From contig BGZK01001384.1 of NCBI GenBank assembly GCA_005406025.1, positions 62,001 to 126,000 of the forward strand: a stretch of 64,000 bases of DNA, in the 5' to 3' direction. This stretch comes from Eumeta japonica (Eukaryota > Arthropoda > Insecta > Lepidoptera > Psychidae). The position numbers were made by a program, and so were the translations under genes. Shown here piece by piece: positions 58,860 through 64,000 of this stretch (its first letter is position 1; every line of letters starts with the position of its first letter). Under the pieces are notes generated by a model. The model saw only the letters and a program-made list of their open reading frames with translations, was not told the origin of the DNA and did no database searches.

Positions 58860-59000
58860 ATAAAAAAATTAAGTTTCTGCTTGTTCGTGATAGCACGCGA
58901 AGTGACTGAACGGATTGTAATAAAATTTTGTGTAGAAGTGGACTATCTCCTGGGATACGATTTAGGATCTGTTTTTTATGTAAAATGTTTGTAAACACTA
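58860..59000 (+). repeat. Fragment of a lepidopteran-type repeat
   Basis: TTCGTGATAGCACGCGAAGT, then GACTGAACGGATTGTAATAA and AATTTTGTGTAGAAGTGG, then GGGATACGATTTAGGATC. It resembles the interior of the same repeat class as 24875-25145. Confidence 0.4.
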
Positions 59001-61570
59001 AAAAATTTATAAAACTAAAAAAAAGCACCAGCAGTATCAAGGACCAAAATCGGCTTCAGGAGCAACATCGGAATAGAAAGTAGAACCGGTATCGAATTCA
59101 GGGCTGGATGGGGATAAGGCACAATTGTTCTTAACGGGTGATAGATTAAAAAAATCAATCATCCCGTTATCCTATTGATAGAAATCGGTAGGAACTTCAT
59201 TGAAATTCGAGAAATTAAAAAAAAATCTTAATTGAACTTCGCCCGCGCTATGATAGCTTTAACAACACATCTAAAAAGTATCACCCCATAAAATACTTCA
59301 AACATGCTTTATCAACAATTTTCGGACCCTCGAGAGGAGTGTGTGTTATCTGCCATACACAATATTTTGCGGGAGACATCGACTCCTGCGCCGGCACGTG
59401 ACCTTTTACCAATTTCCGTAGGTATGTGACTTAAAAATATCGATAATACTGTTGATCAATAATATTTTAAATAATAATACAATTGTCATGGCGGTTGAAT
59501 GATCGACCTTTTGGTTGGGGAGTAATGAAGTTTCCAATTAAAAATGAGAAGTTAACCACTTTAAATCCGAGGTACGCGCAGATTTTGTGAAACCTATTTG
59601 TTATATAGTCAAATTAAATTGCTTGTTTTGTGCCTCGAAGAGCACACGCAACACATTGCTCATGGATGTCTACATCGCATCGATGATAAAGATTGCTAAC
59701 AGTTCCTAGGTCACGATGAACAAGTCCAATGTTACACACTCGAAAGGAAAATCGTCCTACAAATTAAATTGTGGGGGATGTACCGTGTGGAGTAACAAAT
59801 AAATAATGTTCATACGACTGTTACAGAATGCTTACAATTATTATTGTATTTTATTTATTTTTGTCAATGATTCTTACGGATATTTTGATTTTTCTTAATA
59901 ATATTAAAGTAATTTTCACTTAGTCCGATGAGGTAAAACAGAATTATTCCATTGGAATTTCCAGTAATAGGTAAGTATTTTAAAAATAATTTGTATTTTA
60001 GATATATTTAGTAAATGCACCAATTCAATGTTGTCAAATCTTAAATTATAACAATAATAATATGGTATTCCTTACTCTTTTGTTTTCTTTCAAAATATTT
60101 AATTAATACAAATTAAATTCGCGTAGATTACCAATTATTTTTTTTTATCTTAATTGTCTAAGCATATATGTAATATATTACTAAGTAGAAATCGATAATT
60201 TGGACATTCCATATTTCTGAATCCGATCCGATAAAGACATTTTCTTCATACCTAATTTAACCATAACCAGAATCGATAATGTTTGAATTCGTGTCGATAT
60301 AGTATGCGCGCGTCACTAGTCGGGCCGCAATCAGAGGGCATTGTGCGGGCCGTCACTGTTTGTTATTCCACCGCCTTATGGATTCTTATTATGCTAATCG
60401 TATTTCCTCGTTTGTATGCGGTTTGGGGATTTTGATTGAGTTAGTTCCAACTTTGAGGCGCTAGCAACTAGCGTGAGCTTGTAATAATAACTCATAATTA
60501 TTAGTGAATAGCTAAAAATAAGATGTTTCACCTTTATCGGTAGGGATATAATAGAAATAATCCGTTAGAACATGTGAAACATATCATTACAAAACTACCA
60601 TCAGCCATCGATGACAACCACCTCTGCTACCTGTGACAGACGTTCGATTGTATAGTAGGTGATGGCTGGTGGTGTGGAGCACTTTGACGTGCCTGCAAAC
60701 AGGAAACGGGCTGGTGGTAGGTTTGAGGTTTTTTTTGTAAATAATAATTTGTATCAAAATTCATCTTATATAAAAAAAAATAGTTTTTCAATTACCTGGT
60801 TGTGATTCTGGTCGTACTTTAGAAATCGCATTTCCATGTGGTTTTTATAGGATTACCAGAATCACACGAATAATGAGCTTTAGCATTACTGACAAAAAAG
60901 ACCTCGTGCTCAGCGTGACGATTAGTGCAGACTCTCTTAAAGAAGACGTACATCTAGCAGTATATTTGTATATACAGTTAATGATGTTCCTAGCGCTTAA
61001 TCATTGAAAAATATTAATAACGCTTTCCCTTTCCATAAACAAGCACTATCGAAAGCTGTCAATTTCCTCTCATGCTTTCAACATTATCTACTATCATAGA
61101 TAACGACCGACGGTGGCTTATGAGCCTTTATCTGGACGTCACTCACGTGTATTATGGCGGCAAAAAAAAAACATGGGCGTCGATATAAAACTATTTTCGC
61201 GGGAGGAATTACTCTGGGGAGTTTTTATCTGCGGGAGGGTCCGTTTTGTAAGAGGATACCGCACGACGGAAATGTCAAGATTTTAAAAAAGAAGTGCGCG
61301 ACAATTTTTTTTAATTTCGTCCAGTAATAGTTTTTTGAACACAAGCAAGCAGGATCAATATTCGATATTGTCTATGTCATAAATTCTGAATAAATTAATA
61401 AATAATTCTTTATTCGGGCCACAAAATATAAAATTACTTAAGCATGAAATTAAAAAAATAATAAACTTTTTTGGTGGGATAGAATTTCTTATTATTTGCT
61501 CAATAAAGTAGCGTGATATATATATTTTTTAAGAAGGCAACTTGAATTCATCCCGGATGGCTAAAGCTCG

Positions 61571-61640
61571 ATTATGGCCATAAAATGCATCAGGGCCATA
61601 ATGTTCGGCCGTAATGGCTTACCCAATATGGCCGTGTTTC
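61571..61640. promoter_or_regulatory. Cluster of TATGGCC / GGCCATA motifs
   Basis: ATTATGGCCATAAAATGC, CAGGGCCATAATG, TCGGCCGTAATGGC and AATATGGCCGTG all fall within about 70 bp. Repeated half-palindromes of this kind suggest a binding-site cluster. The factor is unknown. Confidence 0.35.
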
Positions 61641-61870
61641 CGCCTGATGGTTCGACGTGGCGGATGAGATTTAGACGGTAATGCCAAACGATGTAGTAAC
61701 ATATTGAAAAGATCGTCATACTTTATTTTGTTGAGTTTCTTTCATGCCATGGGCTTTATGAAATACCGTCTTTGTTATTTTTATTTATTTATAATATAGC
61801 ATAATATATTATATATTACCTATGATAATAGAATTTTATTACTATTTTGATATTAAAATTGTAATAAAAT

Positions 61871-61902
61871 TTTAGGTATCCTTGAATTAAAGGATACCTA
61901 AA
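61871..61902. repeat. 13-bp inverted repeat, 6-nt loop
   Basis: TTTAGGTATCCTT, GAATTA, AAGGATACCTAAA. Confidence 0.9.
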
Positions 61903-62019
61903 TTAAATAATTAAAAAATCAAGTATGAAAAAAAAGGTAATAAGACTATAAAAATTGTTCAGATACTAAAAATGATCTACTATTATGAGCTACAAAGATT
62001 ACGAGATGATTTTCACGCG

Positions 62020-62120
62020 GCCGGAAGCAATACCACGCACGCCCGCGCCCGCGGTCGTTTCCGGACCGCGTCCCCGGAAACGCGGACATCTTGTTTTATG
62101 TTTGACACGATAAGATGGTG
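62020..62120. promoter_or_regulatory. GC-rich island with inverted GTTTCCGG
   Basis: GTTTCCGG (62057-62064) faces CCGGAAAC (62074-62081) across ACCGCGTCC, next to GCACGCCCGCGCCCGCGG and GCGGACATCTTG. CCGGAA is an ETS-type core and AACATCTTG/AAGATGG are YY1-like. This may be a regulatory element roughly 0.8 kb upstream (in sequence) of the first visible Gad1 exon. Confidence 0.3.
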
Positions 62121-62305
62121 TTTCCGTTTCTATTTCGGGCAGTAATAGATTGGGGTTAGTTTTTTTTTCATTATCGTAGGTTAGATGGATGTTCTAACGT
62201 AAGTCAAGGACATTGTTTATGAATATATGTCATAATCGTTTTCTTTTTTAGAAATTAACGACATGATAATTTATGAAATTGGTGAAAAGACTTCACTATG
62301 CAAAT

Positions 62306-62333
62306 TATATATATATGTGTGTGTGTGTGTGTA
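62306..62333. repeat. (TA)n(TG)n microsatellite
   Basis: A short AT run followed by about nine TG units. Confidence 0.95.
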
Positions 62334-62910
62334 TCATAATGTCATAATGTATAACAAGTCATCATCATAAGGTGGCCAGACATTTCTACGCCAAAATATT
62401 TACTTTAAAAAAATACAATATTTTTTTTGTACAAACATATATTCTGATTTGATGAAAATTAATGATGATCACCAATGAGATAGAGAAGTGATAATCGGTC
62501 CCCTAGTCTCTTAGACTCTTTTGGTCGATGGTAAGACGTCTTTATTAGTATGGTACAATTTAATAACCTTTGTAATTTAAAAACCCCAAATACGAGTCTG
62601 TATCATAAGGCAACAGGTATCAATAAGACTGATGTTCGAATATAATTTTATTAATTTTCAAATCCAAGACAACGGCGATTACGATGCCATTTGTGCAACG
62701 CACACACAATTCTTATGATTTCTTACTCTTCACTTATCGATCAGGTATTTATTTTATTTAAGTTTCTATTAATCTACGCGTTAAAATAAATTGAAATTAA
62801 ATAGCACATAACAAGCACAAAAAATGTATGTCTTAAACGCTAGACCACGGTGATATATTTCCAGATTTGGCGAGAACTAAATTTATTTATATAAATAACG
62901 CAACGCTCAC

Positions 62911-63037
62911 CGGTCTTGACTTGGTACTTGAGTGTCGTCTTGCAGTCTTCCAGAAGCTGCTTGAGGGGTAGTGGCTCGTCGGAGAGCTTTAAGTCCAGGA
63001 TCTTCTGCATCTCGTCGGGCATCTTAAACTCCAAGAT
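62911..63037 (-). CDS. Gad1: Gad1 exon, N-terminal region
   Basis: Forty-two codons plus one base. It reads from ILEFKMPDEM through LLEDCKTTLKYQVKT and then the first base of a Gly codon. The acceptor is a pyrimidine-rich run ending TTTATAG, and the donor is ACCG|GTGAGC (phase 1). The segment matches the helix before the active-site domain in insect GADs, where a KTGHP motif crosses this junction. An upstream exon must supply the start codon. I see none in the remaining 960 bp to the window edge. Confidence 0.9.
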
Positions 63038-64000
63038 CTATAAAGATAATAAATAAAGTCAAAGGGCAAGAATGGAAGAAGTTATACTACATCGGAACCC
63101 TTGTGCTGTAACATAATCGGGTGTAAAATGAGAAAAAACCTTCTTATCACAGTAAAAATACATATTTGTTATATAAAATATGTAATTTACATTACTTCAT
63201 GAATATACAAGTGAAAAATATAGTATTTTAATTTCAGAATTTAAGCTTGTCCCCGATTCGCTGTAATAATTTGTCATACAACAACAATGTAATTGTTATT
63301 ATAATATGTACTTTGGAATTAGAAAATGTTATAACTTGTCACTTCTATAGTGTGGTCATAAACTCACACTTTCCCTTGTCTATCACTTCATATTGAAAGA
63401 TGATTGTTATCAGCTAGAGGCTACCGTGTTATATTTCATTATCAATTTAGGCCCCCGTGATTCTTGTTAATTTTTGGAAATTTATGAATTCCGGTCGCCC
63501 ACTCCCCCTTCCATCAAATACCCTATTCTCTATTTGCGAGTATTCTTGGGCGGCAGTGATCACCTAGTATCTGGTAGCTCACTTTCTCGTGGGTTCCTTG
63601 AAATGCCGTAAAGAAATAAATTATTGAAAATATTGCATTTGCACAGGTATTTTCATCCCACCACAGCGACATATTGTCTCACGATATTTTTATTTAAGAT
63701 GCGATTTCGGCTTAAGTCTTATACTACAGGACGGTGTGATCTGGGTCAGCAGTTGCCAAAAAGACCGGCGACTGACTTGCTAAGAAGACTAATATGTTAT
63801 TTGATGCATAGAACAAGCGGTTTAATCTGTCTTAAGGTGACTGGTTGGTAGAATTTGAACCCGGTATTAACGTGTTCGAAACCAATGTTCTTAACTGAGT
63901 AGTCAATTGTACTTTTTCCCCTCTCTCAGATATCAGAATTTATATCAAAAGAGATATAATTTCTGAGATGTAAAATCTGACCAGTTAGTAAGAGCTATAG
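63038..64000 (-). other. Gad1: Gad1 upstream intron, continuing past the window
   Basis: It begins with the acceptor of the first visible exon. No further Gad1 exon is seen. 63845-63905 on the minus strand has GGTTTCGAACACGTTAATAC and GGGTTCAAATTC, a tRNA-derived SINE remnant like 27677-27760. Confidence 0.7.

Larger units (their letters stand above)
41957..62910 (-). other. Gad1: Gad1 21-kb intron
   Basis: The largest intron. It carries the foldback element, mariner and LINE remnants, MITEs, microsatellites, a tandem repeat and several GC-rich islands listed separately. Unlisted parts (for example 42840-43590, 49640-50560, 52250-53400, 54090-55160, 57360-58110, 59050-61540) are AT-rich with no recognised gene. 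52480-52900 has T-rich text loosely like the foldback element. Confidence 0.85.
19362..63037 (-). other. Gad1: Gad1 gene span: glutamate decarboxylase, ten 3' coding exons, 5' end outside window
   Basis: Pyridoxal-phosphate-dependent glutamate decarboxylase (group II decarboxylase) converts L-glutamate to GABA plus CO2 in the cytoplasm of GABAergic neurons. The ten exons join in frame to 456 residues and a stop. In order they carry the N-terminal helical region, [27 protein letters not shown], the PLP-stacking His in [19 protein letters not shown], the PLP-nitrogen Asp in VDAAWGGG, the Schiff-base Lys in [29 protein letters not shown] and the C-terminal domain ending RLGHDIKID. From memory the sequence is much closer to fly Gad1 than to Ddc or black (aspartate decarboxylase). 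About 50-55 N-terminal residues, and the promoter, are off the right edge. Intron sizes in transcript order are 20954, 583, 182, 360, 1377, 9383, 7615, 959 and 892 bp. Confidence 0.95.

Noticed and set aside
27677..63905. Functional tRNA genes at the B-box hits
   Set aside because: None of the GGTTCRANTC sites has a full cloverleaf with matching acceptor stem. They fit SINE remnants instead.
63600..64000. A further upstream Gad1 exon
   Set aside because: No minus-strand frame here matches the N-terminal region of glutamate decarboxylase. The open plus-strand frame has no domain.
1..64000. CRISPR arrays, phage, operons or other prokaryotic systems
   Set aside because: No regularly spaced direct repeats, no dense coding, and the gene has spliceosomal introns; the DNA is from an animal.

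Overview
The window is AT-rich, intron-dominated animal DNA, most likely from a moth or butterfly. The one gene that can be read with confidence encodes an insect-type glutamate decarboxylase (Gad1), the enzyme that makes GABA. Several dispersed repeats also have the look of familiar lepidopteran repeats: the block opening TTGGCCGAGTGCG and closing GGAACCCTAAAA, the CTGACTTCAAAAAAAGGAGG block, and the TTTTGCCCGCAGCTCCGCCC block. No bacterial-style operons, ribosomal RNA genes or CRISPR arrays are visible.

Gad1 lies on the minus strand. Ten coding exons were placed by joining GT-AG splice sites in a consistent reading frame: 62911-63037, 41759-41956, 41057-41175, 40734-40874, 40263-40373, 38818-38885, 29356-29434, 21591-21740, 20437-20631 and 19362-19544 (with the stop). 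Together they give 1371 bp, that is 456 residues plus the stop. The family is about 510 residues long, so roughly the first 50-55 residues lie beyond the right edge. Introns range from 182 bp to about 21 kb.

Region by region: 1-2.2 kb resembles the 3' untranslated tail of another gene. 2.2-19.3 kb is intergenic and holds a 50-bp perfect palindrome, retrotransposon tails and a pair of nested repeats. 19.3-41.9 kb holds nine Gad1 exons, with large introns carrying a pogo/Tigger-like deletion derivative, a Penelope-like retroelement fragment between inverted arms, LINE tails and tRNA-derived SINEs. 42-62.9 kb is one intron with a 2.6-kb foldback element, a mariner remnant, a 110-bp tandem repeat, a LINE remnant, long microsatellites and several GC-rich islands that may be regulatory.

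Four further exon-like open frames on the minus strand (near 16.7, 32.4, 33.65 and 35.0 kb) are reported as candidates only. The last three would lie inside a Gad1 intron. No complete new defence or metabolic system was found. The most unusual structures are the large foldback element inside a Gad1 intron, the Penelope-like fragment with inverted copies of a hammerhead-like core motif, and a repeat family present in inverted copies on either side of the Gad1 3' end.
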